From Asterias rubens (lineage: Eukaryota > Echinodermata > Asteroidea > Forcipulatida > Asteriidae), in the NCBI RefSeq assembly GCF_902459465.1, contig NC_047066.1:16371047-16435046 (forward strand): 64,000 nucleotides of DNA. The letters are read 5' to 3'. Shown piece by piece: positions 35,070-45,884 of this stretch. The position numbers and the translations under genes were made by a program. Each line of letters opens with the position of its first letter. Within the stretch, counting starts at the first letter, position 1. Below the pieces are notes generated by a model. That model searched no databases and had not been told where the DNA came from. It saw only the letters and a program-made list of their open reading frames with translations.

Positions 35070-37020
35070 AGAAAAACCCACAGCAACAGAAACCATGGAT
35101 ATCTACCGAGGTGATTGAGCTCAGCAGACAGAGAAGGATATTGAAACTGCAACGCTTAGAAGGTGACTCTCTGAAACCGAAATACAACAGAGAAATAAAA
35201 CGCAAGACAAAAGAGTGCATAGACAAACGGCTGCGAGATCTGTGTACAGAAGTAGACGATGCACATGAAGCTATGAAGACCAAGAAAATTTACGCCACTA
35301 CTAAAACAATCACAGGGAAACGCACAACTGGTATGGCAAGCATCAAAGACAAACATGGAAAAGTTCTCACTGAGGACAACGAAGTAAAGGAAAGATGGAA
35401 AGAGAGTTTCGAGGATCTGTTCAATAAACCTAGCCCCGAGGACACCTCAATTCTTCAATCCATCCCAACTATCCCAGAAGAAGGAGAAGAACCAAATATC
35501 CTGTTGGATGAAGTTCACCGAGCCATTAGACACCTCAAGACAGGCAAAGCCCCAGAGCTAAAAGTTACAGGAGAAATATAGGCACTAAAATCATACACAA
35601 ACTGTGCAACAAAATATGGGACACAGGTGAAATTCCACAGGACTGGGGGAGAGCCATCATTGTACCCATCTACAAGAAAAAGGACAAGTTGGATTGCTCC
35701 AACTACAGGGGAATCAGCCTCCTTAGCCTGGCAGGAAAAGTCTTCGGCAGCATATTACACAAACGAGTGCATACCCAAACAGAAAACATCCTAGCTGAAT
35801 CACAAGCGGACCAGAACGTAGCACCACCGACCAACTCTTAACTTTAAGACAGTTAGCAGAAAAGTATAAGAGATAAGAAAACCTTTATACTGCGGTTACA
35901 TCGATTATCAAAAGGCTTTTGACACAGTCTGGCAGGAGGGTCTCTGGCGAGCCATGCGACACCTGGGCTACCCATCAAAAACGGTAGATCTCCTAAGAGC
36001 TCTCTACGGTGTATCCCAAAGCGCTGTAAGAGTTAATGGGGAACTCACTTCATGGTTAACTACCACAACAGGAGTCCGGCCGGGATGTATACTGTCCCCT
36101 AACTCTTCAACATCATCCTGGAACTGGTATTGAGACTTGCGATTCAAGATCAACAGATTGGTGCAAGAGTGCAAGGGCAATACATCAACAATCTTCGTTT
36201 TGCAGACGATATTGTACTTCTGGCAGAAAACGAAGAAGACCTGCAGTTTCTAGTTTCAGAGGTTGATACCTTCAGCAAAAAGTTTGGTCTGACAATAAAC
36301 AAAAGCAAAACTGTAGTCTAAGTCTTTAACAGAGATAAGATCCTGCTTAACATCCAGATAGATGGTAAATCCTTGGACCAAGTCGAAAACTTCATCTACT
36401 TGGGGGTGTGATTTCAGAAATCCCAACCAGTGAAAATGATATCAAGCGTAGAGTTGGACTATGCAAAAGCTGAACTCTATATGGACATCCAAAGACATCA
36501 AGAATTCAACCAAGCTTAATCTTTACAGAGTCTTGGTTCTACCAATAGCCACCTACAGCTCCGAAACATGGACACTAAAGAAAGCAGATGAACAGAGATG
36601 GACACTAAAGAAAGCAGATGAACAGAGATTAAGGGTTTTCGAGATGGCCTGCTTGAGGAAAATACTAGGGGTCACCAGAAGGGACAGACTTCGCAACACA
36701 AGAGTACGTGAACTGCTTCACTACTATAAAGATCCTCCAACTTCAATTAGGAAAACTAAACTCAAGTATTTTGGGCATGTGAACAGAAAGGGCAATGGCC
36801 GATACCCCAAAATACTTCTAGAAGGCCACATTGCAGGAAACAGACCCAGGGGAAGACCAGGGAAACGATGGCAGGAAGATATCTGTGAAGCACTTCTGTG
36901 AAGAGGCTGACATACCATCTGTGGCAGCAGCAGGACACCTAGCAAGAAACAGAGACCTATTAGTTGGGAAGCCATCTCCGGGATCTACCTCGGGAGGACG
37001 GCTATATGATGATGATGATG
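35070..37020 (+). pseudogene. RTE-like LINE, 5'-truncated and frame-broken
   Basis: It begins inside the linker after the endonuclease (QKPWISTEVIELSRQRR). Then come TITGKRTTGMASIKDKHGK and the RT region in several frames: NYRGISLLSLAGKVF, YIDYQKAFDTVW, GVRPGCILSP and the catalytic box NNLRFADDIVLL (about 36188-36225). The tail KYFGHVNRKGNGRYPK and PRGRPGKRWQEDICEAL follows at 36461-36901. Frameshifts and stops (for example near 35580 and 36320) break the protein, and 42 bp are tandemly duplicated near 36575-36630. The 3' end is a short (ATG)n tract. It sits directly on the left array's inner end. Confidence 0.8.
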
Positions 37021-39457
37021 ATGATGTTAGATACTTCCAACCTTCAACAACATGTTACTTCGTCTACTCATATCGCTGGACATACATTGGATTTACTGAT
37101 TTCTAATGTCACTGATGATTTAATTTCTTCGGTTTCAACTCATCATGATCTTCCTTCTGACCATGCTGCTGTGAAGTGTCTGATTAATATTGCTCGCCCT
37201 CCAGCATCAACCAAGACATTACTTATTCACAAACTTCGTTCAACTGATATGACTTCTTTTAAATCTGATATTTGTAACTCTTCTTTGATGACGGATCCTG
37301 CCATCGATTTAGATGAACTTGTTTTGCAATACGATTCTGTTGTTAAGGATGTTCTAGATAAGCATGCTCCTGAAGTTCTAAAAACTGTAATACTACGCCC
37401 TCATGCTCCATGGTATAGCGATACTTTACGTGCGGCCAAGCAAGTGAAACGTCGTCGTGAGCGAAAGTGGATAAAATCTGGCCTTGCTGTACATCATGAG
37501 TTGTATAAAGAACAGTGTACTATATACAGAGACCTTGTAAACAATAGCAAATCTAATTATCATCGCCGTCAAATATCCGAGTGCAACCAACGAAGTCTGT
37601 TCCGTGTTATTCACAAGCTTTCTTCTCCGAAGTGTTTGAAAAAGCTTCAAGTTTTGATAATCCTGTTGATCTCGCCAACAATTTTGCTAGTTTCTTCGAA
37701 AACAAAATTAAGAAATTGTATGGCAGATTTGATAATATACATCCATCACCCATCTCCTTTGACATTCATGATCATCGTATTTCGTCATTCGCCACTTTTC
37801 GTGTAGTCACTTCTGATGAAGTGTTGAAGATGATCAAATCTTGTTCGGTTACCTCCTGCAAGCTGGACCCTCTGCCATTAACTGTTTTTAAGGAGTGCTA
37901 TTCTGAATTGCTGCCAGTCTTCACGGAGATTATTAATAGATCTTTGTCTTTTGGTCATTTCCCTGATAATCTTAAGGAGGCTTGCATCCTGCCACTTCTG
38001 AAAAAGCAACATTTGGACCCAGAGTGTTTGTCAAATTATCGTCCTATCTCTAAGTTAAGATTCATCTCCAAATTGATTTAGCGTGCTGTTGTTAGTCAAC
38101 TTCATGACTATCTCCATGAAAATAACCTCCATGCTAAAATGCAGTCTGCTTATCGTCCTTCCACAGTACTGAGACTGCTCTTGTCCGTGTGCAGGACGAA
38201 ATCTTACGTGCACTGGACAACCATAAGGAATCAATCCTCGTGCCGTTAGATTTTTCGGCTGCATTTGACACATCAACCATGTTTGTCTTCACGCTATGGA
38301 ATTACTGGAACTGCCCTTAACTGGTTCTCTTCTTCTCTGAACAACAGAACCCAGCATGTTCTCATCAACAATGTTAAATCAGATCGCCATCATCTCTGGT
38401 GTGGTGTTCAACAAGGTGCTGTAGCTGGGCCACTTGAATTTATATTGTTCAGTGCACCCTTGCAAGACCTCATTGCTGCCACTGGTATTTCTAGTGTTGC
38501 TTACGCTGACGACACCCAGCTTTACATTTGATCCAGCTTTACATTTGATCCAGCTGATCGCGCTTCTGCAATTGCAAAAGTTGAAGTGTGCATTCAAGAT
38601 GTCAACTTCTGGGCGTTGTCAAATAAACTTGCTTTGAATGACTCCAAAACTGAGATTTTATTTTGCGATCTCGTTTCGCAAAAAAGATTTCTCCGCCAAC
38701 AGTACAAATTGCCCAGTCTGTCATTGAACCATCTGAATTTGCCCCTAACCTCGGTGTTATTATGGATTCGTCATTGTGCATGAGTAGACATGTTGATAAT
38801 GTTTGCAAAGGAGCTCTCATGGCTATTAGGAAAATATCACATATTCGCCGCTACCTAGATGAAGCAACTACTCTTCGTCTTGTTCACGCCTTCGTCACTA
38901 CTAGACTTGATTCCTGCAATTCACTTCTGTATGGACTCCCTGATAAAGATCTTGCTAAAATTCAACGTGTACAGAACGCTGCTGCTCGCCTCGTTTCTTG
39001 CCTGCCTCGTTCTCACCATATTACACCTGTACTAATGCAATTGCATTGGCTCCCAGTTAAGTTTCGAACAGTTTACAAAATTCTTCTGTTAACTTTCAAT
39101 GATCAAACATGTCGATCACCTGCTTATTTATCTGAACTTGTTCATCATTATTCCCCTACTCGGACTTTACGATCATCTCAACAGTCATTGCTTTCTGCTA
39201 CTAGAGCTTCTTCCATGTTTTATGGCCACAGATCTTACGCCGCACCGTTTCTTTGGAATAGTCTTCCTGTGCATATTCGCCAAGCTAATTCTTTACAATA
39301 TTTTAAGTCCCTGTTGAAAACTCATTTGTTTAAAGCTTCTTTTTTGTAATTTGCCTATTTGTATCTTGTAGCTTTCTCTTATTGTTTCTTTTATGCGCTT
39401 AGAGGCTTTTGCATTAGGCGCTTTACAAATGTCTTATTATTATTATTATTATTATTA
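37021..39457 (+). pseudogene. CR1/L2-like LINE, 5'-truncated, several frames
   Basis: It starts at the endonuclease C-terminus (GHTLDLLISNVTDDLISS, then LPSDHAAVKC). RT pieces follow in shifting frames: SNYRPISKL, DFSAAFDT, GVQQGAVAGPL, YADDTQLYI, then NLGVIMDSSLCMSRHVDNVC. The C-terminal block 38663-39349 contains LHWLPVKFRTVYKILLLTFN, FLWNSLPVHIRQAN and FKSLLKTHLF. The 3' UTR ends with GGCGCTTTACAAATG and (TTA)n at 39436-39457. Stops and frameshifts near 37640, 38080, 38280 and 38530 make it inactive. Confidence 0.85.
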
Positions 39458-41725
39458 ATAATATCTTTGTGACAGTCGTTTTTAAGTTTGAAACAAAAAC
39501 TAGTTTTCACACTAAATCAAAATTAGTTTAAAAAAAAATGAAAAAAACAAACGGCGATGCAAATTCCGTTATTACGGTTCCAGATGCTCTAAAAACTTTC
39601 AGACAAACTTATAATTTAAATAAAATATTAAGAAAATCTACTGTCACGCAACATCAGGACAGTAATTTTCAGGTTACTGAAATAAAATAGCAACTATCCG
39701 ACAAACGAAATCAAAGGAGTAAACTTCACACAACAACTTACAAAAAGACTTAAGAAATTTTTTTCCCACGAATCTCTGTGACAGTCGTTTTCAGGTCATT
39801 TTGAAAAAAAATAAAAGTGATAACTAGTTGTCATCCGACAAACAAATGTCAAAGGGGTAAACAAAACAACGGGTGATGCAATTTTTTTTATTACGGTTCC
39901 ATATTTCGAATCATTCAACACTTAAACTTATTAAAAAAAAAAGATTTCAGAATATCTTAAGCAACGAATCTTTGTGACAGTCGAGTTTTCAAGTTTGAAA
40001 AAAGGGAAGATTTGCCTTAACGGTTAATCCAAATGGGAAAACAAAGCAATGGTTGATGCAAATTCCTATATAACGGTTCCAGACTGGACACATTTCAAAA
40101 AAATCAATCTTGTTTTACATGTTATGCCACGAAGCTCTGTGACATTCGTTTTCAGGTCACTTTCAAATAAAAAAAATGATAATAATATAGTTTTGAACTT
40201 TTAAAACTATTTCAGAAAATCTTAGGCCACTAATCTTTTTTGACTGACGTTCTCAAGCTTAATAAAACAAGTTTGCATTTTCACACTAAATACAAATGGG
40301 AAAACAAAAGAGCGGGTGATTTAAGTTCCTTTTTTTGAGGTTCAAAATTGTGAAACATTTCACACAAACTTAACCAACAAAAATTATAACAATAGTTTGC
40401 TTTCGATACACTAATTTCAGGTATTAAAACAAATTAACGGGTGATGCAAATTCCTTTATAACGGTTCAAAATTATAAATCTTTCCACATTCAAACTTATT
40501 TACAACAAGATTTCAGAACATCCAGTTTTCAGTGACACTAAATCCAAAAGAGAAACCAAGACAACAGTTACTGCAAATTCCTACAAAAAGATTTCAGAAC
40601 ACCCAGTTTTCAGTCACACTCAGGACAACAGTTGCTGCAAATTCCTATATTACGGTTCAAGATTGTGAATCATTTCACACAGGCTTAATTTTAAGAACAT
40701 CTTATGCCACAAAGCTTTAGGACAGTAATTTTCAGGTTACTTGAAAATAATAATAACTATAGTTTGCATCCGACAAACTTATAGACAGGTGATGCAAAAG
40801 TCCAGATTGTAATACATTTCACAGAGACTCAGTTTTGCCGCAAAAAAACTTAACAAACGAATTTTGCCCCCAAAAATTCAACAAACGAAGCTTAAGGACA
40901 GATATTTTAAGGTTACTTTGAAGAAAAAAACAACAACCTATTTTGCATTTACCGAAGCGGAAGAACAATACAAAGGGTGAGACAAATTTCTATTTTACGG
41001 TTCTAGATTTTGAAACGTTTTAAAACAATGGATTTTTAATTTTTGTGTGTAATGAAGCTTTGTGATTGTCGTTTTCAGGTTGCATTCGAAATCTTTTCAT
41101 AGGTAAACAAATAAAACAACGGGTGACGCATATTAATGAGGTTCTAGATAGTGAAACATGTTAAACATTAACTTATTTGCACATTCAAACAGTTTGAAGA
41201 AAGTAATCCGCCACGAAGCTTTGTGACATTCGTTTTCAAGTCACTTTTGAAAAGTATTTTTTGGCATTCACACCACTATTTGCATCCACATCAAAAAAGC
41301 ATGGGTGGTGCACATTATATCAAAGTTCCACATTTGGCCTACATGTCACACTTAACTTTATTACAAAAAGGACTGAAGAAATGCAATACAGGTCATTACC
41401 ACCCAGTGGTTCTACTTTAAAACAAACAGTTTTCCTTCAAATTTCGAAGGAAGACAAAGTAAGAGTGATAAAACGAAACTTCCCGATCACTGTTAACTGC
41501 TGATATGCCTATACTGGCATGAAAATAACACAAGGTTATTTTCCTCGCGTTAACACTTGGTAATATTCATGCAGTCGTATTTTCATGTCACTTTAACGGC
41601 GTGGAAAACTAGTTGGTAGTAGACAAAAGTAAATAAGTTTGCAAACAGATTTAATGTCACCTAACATAAAAACAAGAACTGAATAACTTGATTCGGTCAG
41701 GTTGATTGAATGATTCGGTCAGGTT
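39458..41725. repeat. Degenerate repeats between LINEs and transposase gene
   Basis: Two words alternate throughout: GTGACAGTCGTTTTCAGGT and GGGTGATGCAAATTCC followed by a TTACGGTTC block. At least nine loosely spaced, diverged repeats run up to about 41250. No coding frame survives. It is probably part of the transposon, 3' of its gene. Confidence 0.65.
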
Positions 41726-41731
41726 GTTGTT

Positions 41732-44700
41732 TCACAGATTACTTTTTACACTACATTTGTCGCACATCCAATGGCTTTCGTCTACTGACTTCTTAGCAAA
41801 TCCGCTTTGTGAAACACATTCGACGTGAAGCCAATCCAAACAGCCCTCACAGAACAGCATTTTTCTTGGTTTTGGTGGCTTCAAACAAGCGTCACCTACA
41901 TAACAGGTTGACCACGTGGCTTCAATTAAACTAGTTTTTATACTTGTTAAGTATGACATGGTATCATTGCCGCGTGGTGGCTGTCTACATATTTTCAGGC
42001 TATTTGCGCAACTAAATTCCGGTGTCGGTACTTTAATTGTTGGCATTTTCCTGAACGAAACGCGCACCGATCGTCTAATCCACGTGGCTTGCAAAGGGGA
42101 GTCATCATTTAATAAAGTGTCTGCAACCCAGTCTCTCATTCGTGGCATATCTGACTGACTGTAACTGCCATGCTTGCCGCGTATAATCGCATGTCCCGCA
42201 GCGCACACGAACACACCGCAATCGTCCCCATTTGCCTGATAGGGTGTGTCGATTGGCAAATACACGCACCATCCAGAACTGTCAAAAGACTTGCCGTATG
42301 TGGCAGTAAGAAGTGACTGGTACATGTCCAAAAAGTGTGCGGCACTCAAAGCATTATCCCCATGCAGGGAGTCAACTACTATTAGCTGGCGCAACTTCCT
42401 CACCAAAACAACAAGTATCCAATGATTCCCCCGCACTAACAGAGGGCAAAGCCAAACATCCTTTTTAAACACACGATGAACGAGAGACCACTTCATCACA
42501 AACTCAACCTCCCCTTTCTCCCAAGCAGCAAACACGTGAGAGTCTGCAACAAGAAACTTAACGGCGCTCTCAGCCGTTTGTTGCAGATTACATTTTTCTA
42601 GGAAGGCCAAAATAACAGCTTCTGTCAGCCAGCAAGCCGGCGACAGCGAAGCAAGATCCGTCAAGTTCACATGGAATGGCCCCACTGCGCAAATAACGGA
42701 TGCCCCCTTTTTGACATGTCCAAGTTTGAACTGGCAAATTTTCCAGGGAGTGTCAGTTTGTGTGTCGGCTCGTTCAGAGTTGTGTTGTTCCGGAGCAAAT
42801 GATTTGTTTGTGTGTTGAGAGTTTGGAGTGGAAGTTACGACAGGAGAGAAGTTAGGTGCAAATGATGAAGATGGAATGTTTGGCGACGATGGAGGAGATC
42901 CTTCACTCATGTTCCAAGTATCTTCCACCATCGTTGCCTTAATTGAGTCGGGGGCGCATGTAATGTCTATATCATCCACCCTGGGTTTTTTTCTCCCGGA
43001 TTTGTTCCTTTGTCGCCTGTTTCGTTTAAGAGTTGACAGATTGATGTTTCTTCTGCCTGAAACTCCAGGGGGCATACCTACTGCCAGCCTGCATGCAATA
43101 ATATGGTAGCAGGTTCCCTTGGAGAGACAGGGGCAGAACTCTTCAGGAAAGAGCGTTACCGAGTAGTGGTTTCCCTTCGAACCTTGCACTAAAAATACGC
43201 TCTTCTCGGCAACGCAACTTATCCTGTTATTGTTAATAACCATGCGGGCAAGGCTTAACTGACTCCTGCAATCAGAATTGATTGACGGTTCTTTTGGGGC
43301 CATAGCCTTTGCTTCCATGACAGCCTCTACAACGGTATCCGGGTTGCTCATCATGAAAGGAAAAACGGTATCAGAGATACTGCGTCTGAAGTTTGCATGC
43401 TTGGATTTCAACCTGAAATTTCCCAAACAACAAAAACCACGAAGTATTTCGTTGTAAAAGAAATTTTGCAGGTAGAACAAAATGAGGACCATGTTGTCGA
43501 GGGCGACCTCCTTCCTATCAACAACTCGTTTGATTACGGCGTTGAAGCTCTCACTGGCATTAGTCGTAATACCAGAATCACTAGTGTAGAGGTTCAAACG
43601 TTCCAAAACCCATCTACCTGTTGAAGACAAGATCGCCGGTTCAAGCTCTAAAAGAAAGTAGTCAAGAAAAGCTTGACTCCACTGGATCTTTAGCCTGTCT
43701 CTGACATCATGGTACTCATTTTGTGTTTCACACATAAGAAGTTCTTTGACATGCTTTCTGTATGCCTGACAATCCCCTGTTTTCCCGTCGTGTTTCTTTA
43801 ACCAGTACTTAATGTCGGATAGAAAGTGGTTCCAACAGAACACTTGTCTTGCCCATGGCCATTCCTCTTGAAAGGCATTGGTGATAGCCTTTTCACGGTC
43901 CGTGATAACCACCGGTTTATACTTCCTTAATTTGGGACATTTGTCGCTCAAAACCTTCAGAAATTGACGATGGTTCCCTTCTAGCTTTTTATCATGGACC
44001 ATAAAAGCAACAGGGAGTACAGGGTCACTTACAAATAAGCTATGTCGCATGGTGAGAACAGAAACATAAAAATCACCCAAATTAAAGGTTGTGTCATATG
44101 ATAGTACGAGGGTGTCTTCCCGTTTGCCAAGTTTGTCGAGTTCCTGTAATATCTCCGGCAAACCAACACAAACAACGAGTTCCGGAAGAACCGTAAAGTG
44201 GCAAATGAAATCACCTAGTTGTTCATCAAGCTGGTACACATTAAACATTTCGTCATGCGACAGCCGCTTCTTTGCCCTTTCAAACTTTACTTTATTTCTT
44301 ACTTGTGCCGTGTCTTTTGGATGAAGTACGGGCACACTTTCAGATGGAACGTTGGTGGAAGTAAGGTTCTTATATATAGCATGTGGAGTCCTGATCTCCG
44401 AATCTTCTGCCACTTTCTTTAAAACAGAAGGGCATGTCCTGACATGAGGACGAGTGGGTTGCCGTTTAGCATTGCCATGTGGAATGTCTTCACTCCCATA
44501 GACTGCTCTATCATTGCCAGTATACTGAATGAGCACTAAAGCGCTAGGTCCTTGAACAAGATGGAATGCATGTCGTTTAAAGGTGTCACCACTAGCATTG
44601 GTATGACTATGGTATATTTTTCGCAATAGTGCATCTCCCTTATCAGGATACAGCCTGGCTCCTCCATGCTTCCACTTTATCTGGTCACATCTCCAGTCTT

Positions 44701-44860
44701 GGTTAGCGCCTGGATTTTTTGCCCAAGAAAACAAGAAGACGTCACCCCCCTTTGGATGGACGGGTGGTTCGCTAATGACCTTTGACATATCGGGGTTTAG
44801 AAGCAGTTGTTCAGCTTCTGCGGTTTTTAAACCCATGTGCCGTGACATGTAGCGAGCCAT
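41732..44860 (-). CDS. MULE transposase with SWIM finger, Ulp1-like protease and PHD finger
   Basis: One intact 1042-codon frame, ATG at 44858-44860. Residues about 40-100 hold a small Trp/Cys-rich block (KNPGANQDWRCDQIKW) that may bind DNA. Residues 250-450 form the MULE DDE core: Asp256 in SYDTTFNLG, Asp321 in VITDREKA with CWNHFLSDIKYWL after it, and Glu437 in TTNASESFNAVIKR. A SWIM zinc finger CPC-x5-CYH is at 576-586, followed by a basic stretch (601-627). Residues 740-900 look like a C48/Ulp1 cysteine protease: His813 in GNHWILVV, Asp830 in VVDSLHG, Gln875 and Cys881 in GDDCGVFVC. Residues 986-1036 are a C4HC3 PHD finger (C986, C992, C1004, C1007, H1012, C1015, C1033, C1036). MULE transposases cut and paste DNA with about 9-bp target duplications. 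Roles of the protease and PHD parts are inferred (SUMO/ubiquitin-like removal, histone-tail reading). All catalytic residues are present, so it could be active, or domesticated. Confidence 0.9.
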   Translation of the reverse strand: MARYMSRHMGLKTAEAEQLLLNPDMSKVISEPPVHPKGGDVFLFSWAKNPGANQDWRCDQIKWKHGGARLYPDKGDALLRKIYHSHTNASGDTFKRHAFHLVQGPSALVLIQYTGNDRAVYGSEDIPHGNAKRQPTRPHVRTCPSVLKKVAEDSEIRTPHAIYKNLTSTNVPSESVPVLHPKDTAQVRNKVKFERAKKRLSHDEMFNVYQLDEQLGDFICHFTVLPELVVCVGLPEILQELDKLGKREDTLVLSYDTTFNLGDFYVSVLTMRHSLFVSDPVLPVAFMVHDKKLEGNHRQFLKVLSDKCPKLRKYKPVVITDREKAITNAFQEEWPWARQVFCWNHFLSDIKYWLKKHDGKTGDCQAYRKHVKELLMCETQNEYHDVRDRLKIQWSQAFLDYFLLELEPAILSSTGRWVLERLNLYTSDSGITTNASESFNAVIKRVVDRKEVALDNMVLILFYLQNFFYNEILRGFCCLGNFRLKSKHANFRRSISDTVFPFMMSNPDTVVEAVMEAKAMAPKEPSINSDCRSQLSLARMVINNNRISCVAEKSVFLVQGSKGNHYSVTLFPEEFCPCLSKGTCYHIIACRLAVGMPPGVSGRRNINLSTLKRNRRQRNKSGRKKPRVDDIDITCAPDSIKATMVEDTWNMSEGSPPSSPNIPSSSFAPNFSPVVTSTPNSQHTNKSFAPEQHNSERADTQTDTPWKICQFKLGHVKKGASVICAVGPFHVNLTDLASLSPACWLTEAVILAFLEKCNLQQTAESAVKFLVADSHVFAAWEKGEVEFVMKWSLVHRVFKKDVWLCPLLVRGNHWILVVLVRKLRQLIVVDSLHGDNALSAAHFLDMYQSLLTATYGKSFDSSGWCVYLPIDTPYQANGDDCGVFVCAAGHAIIRGKHGSYSQSDMPRMRDWVADTLLNDDSPLQATWIRRSVRVSFRKMPTIKVPTPEFSCANSLKICRQPPRGNDTMSYLTSIKTSLIEATWSTCYVGDACLKPPKPRKMLFCEGCLDWLHVECVSQSGFAKKSVDESHWMCDKCSVKSNL

Positions 44861-44929
44861 TTCAAACTGAGATCAACAACGCGAAGGTTGTAGGTAACTT
44901 ATACAGTATTTAAAACAAAAAAAAGGTAT

Positions 44930-45530
44930 AGAACAAAGCTGTAAACAATGGATGTGCCGGGGTTTAGCGAAAATCTATGAAGTTTTAAAACAAACCGATA
45001 TTGGGCCTAGTTAGGTATGATATGTATTTGTTGAATGTTTAAAAGGGAAATAAAATGTACGCGTGATAAATAAGTACCTATATAAACAAACTTGAAGATA
45101 AACAGGCTTCTACACGCTCCGATTTACCACAAAACAACTTGTTGCAGTCAGAGAAGAAGACGCCAAATAAACTCGTGTTTGAACAAACTAAAAGATTAAC
45201 AGGCTACACCCCGGTGTACTTGCTCCGGTTGACAACAAATTTATCAACCTGTTGCAGTAAAAAAAAAGGAGTTGCCAAACAAAATCCAAAACACAAAGGC
45301 TTTTACTTGTTTCGGCCTTCCGCAAACCAAAGTTGTTGCAGTATATATAAAAAAAAAAAGAGTTACCAAACTGGTGTTGTATAGGTAAAACAGTCCTACA
45401 CTAAATCCGAAACAAACAGGCTTTTACATGTTTCGGCCTACCGACCACAAATGAAACTTGTTGCAGTACATTAAAAAAGTACTGTTATTTGTGAGTAGCT
45501 TAACAAACGTGTTCTATGAACTCTATCACC
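44930..45530. repeat. Degenerate 110-130 bp tandem repeat upstream of the transposase
   Basis: About four units share AACAGGCTTTTAC, TTTCGGCCT, and ACTTGTTGCAGT followed by an A-run and AGTTACCAAAC. It lies between the transposase start and the right array. It could hold the promoter, but no TATA box or other element is certain. Confidence 0.65.
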
Positions 45531-45884
45531 TTTCATATGATGAATTTGAGGCCGGCCAGCACCATTGTAATATAATCTAAAGCGTAATACATTTTGTATA
45601 AAATGTAACACATTGTGTATAAAATGTAATACATTTTGTACGCGCTGTGTGTGTGGGGAAGGGGGGGGGGGGGGTACGCAGCCATGCTAGACATAATATC
45701 AATCGCCATTCTATTCTTCATCGTTGTCCACACACAAACCAATGAAGGGAAACCGTAGGCTACGTTGTGTGTGCAAAGTGATGTGTGAACATCGTTGTTG
45801 AAGGCCTATCAATGGCATTTAGCACCGAACTATGTTTGAATGAGATTTGTTGAAAAATAGTAAAACAATCATTTCGATTTACAG

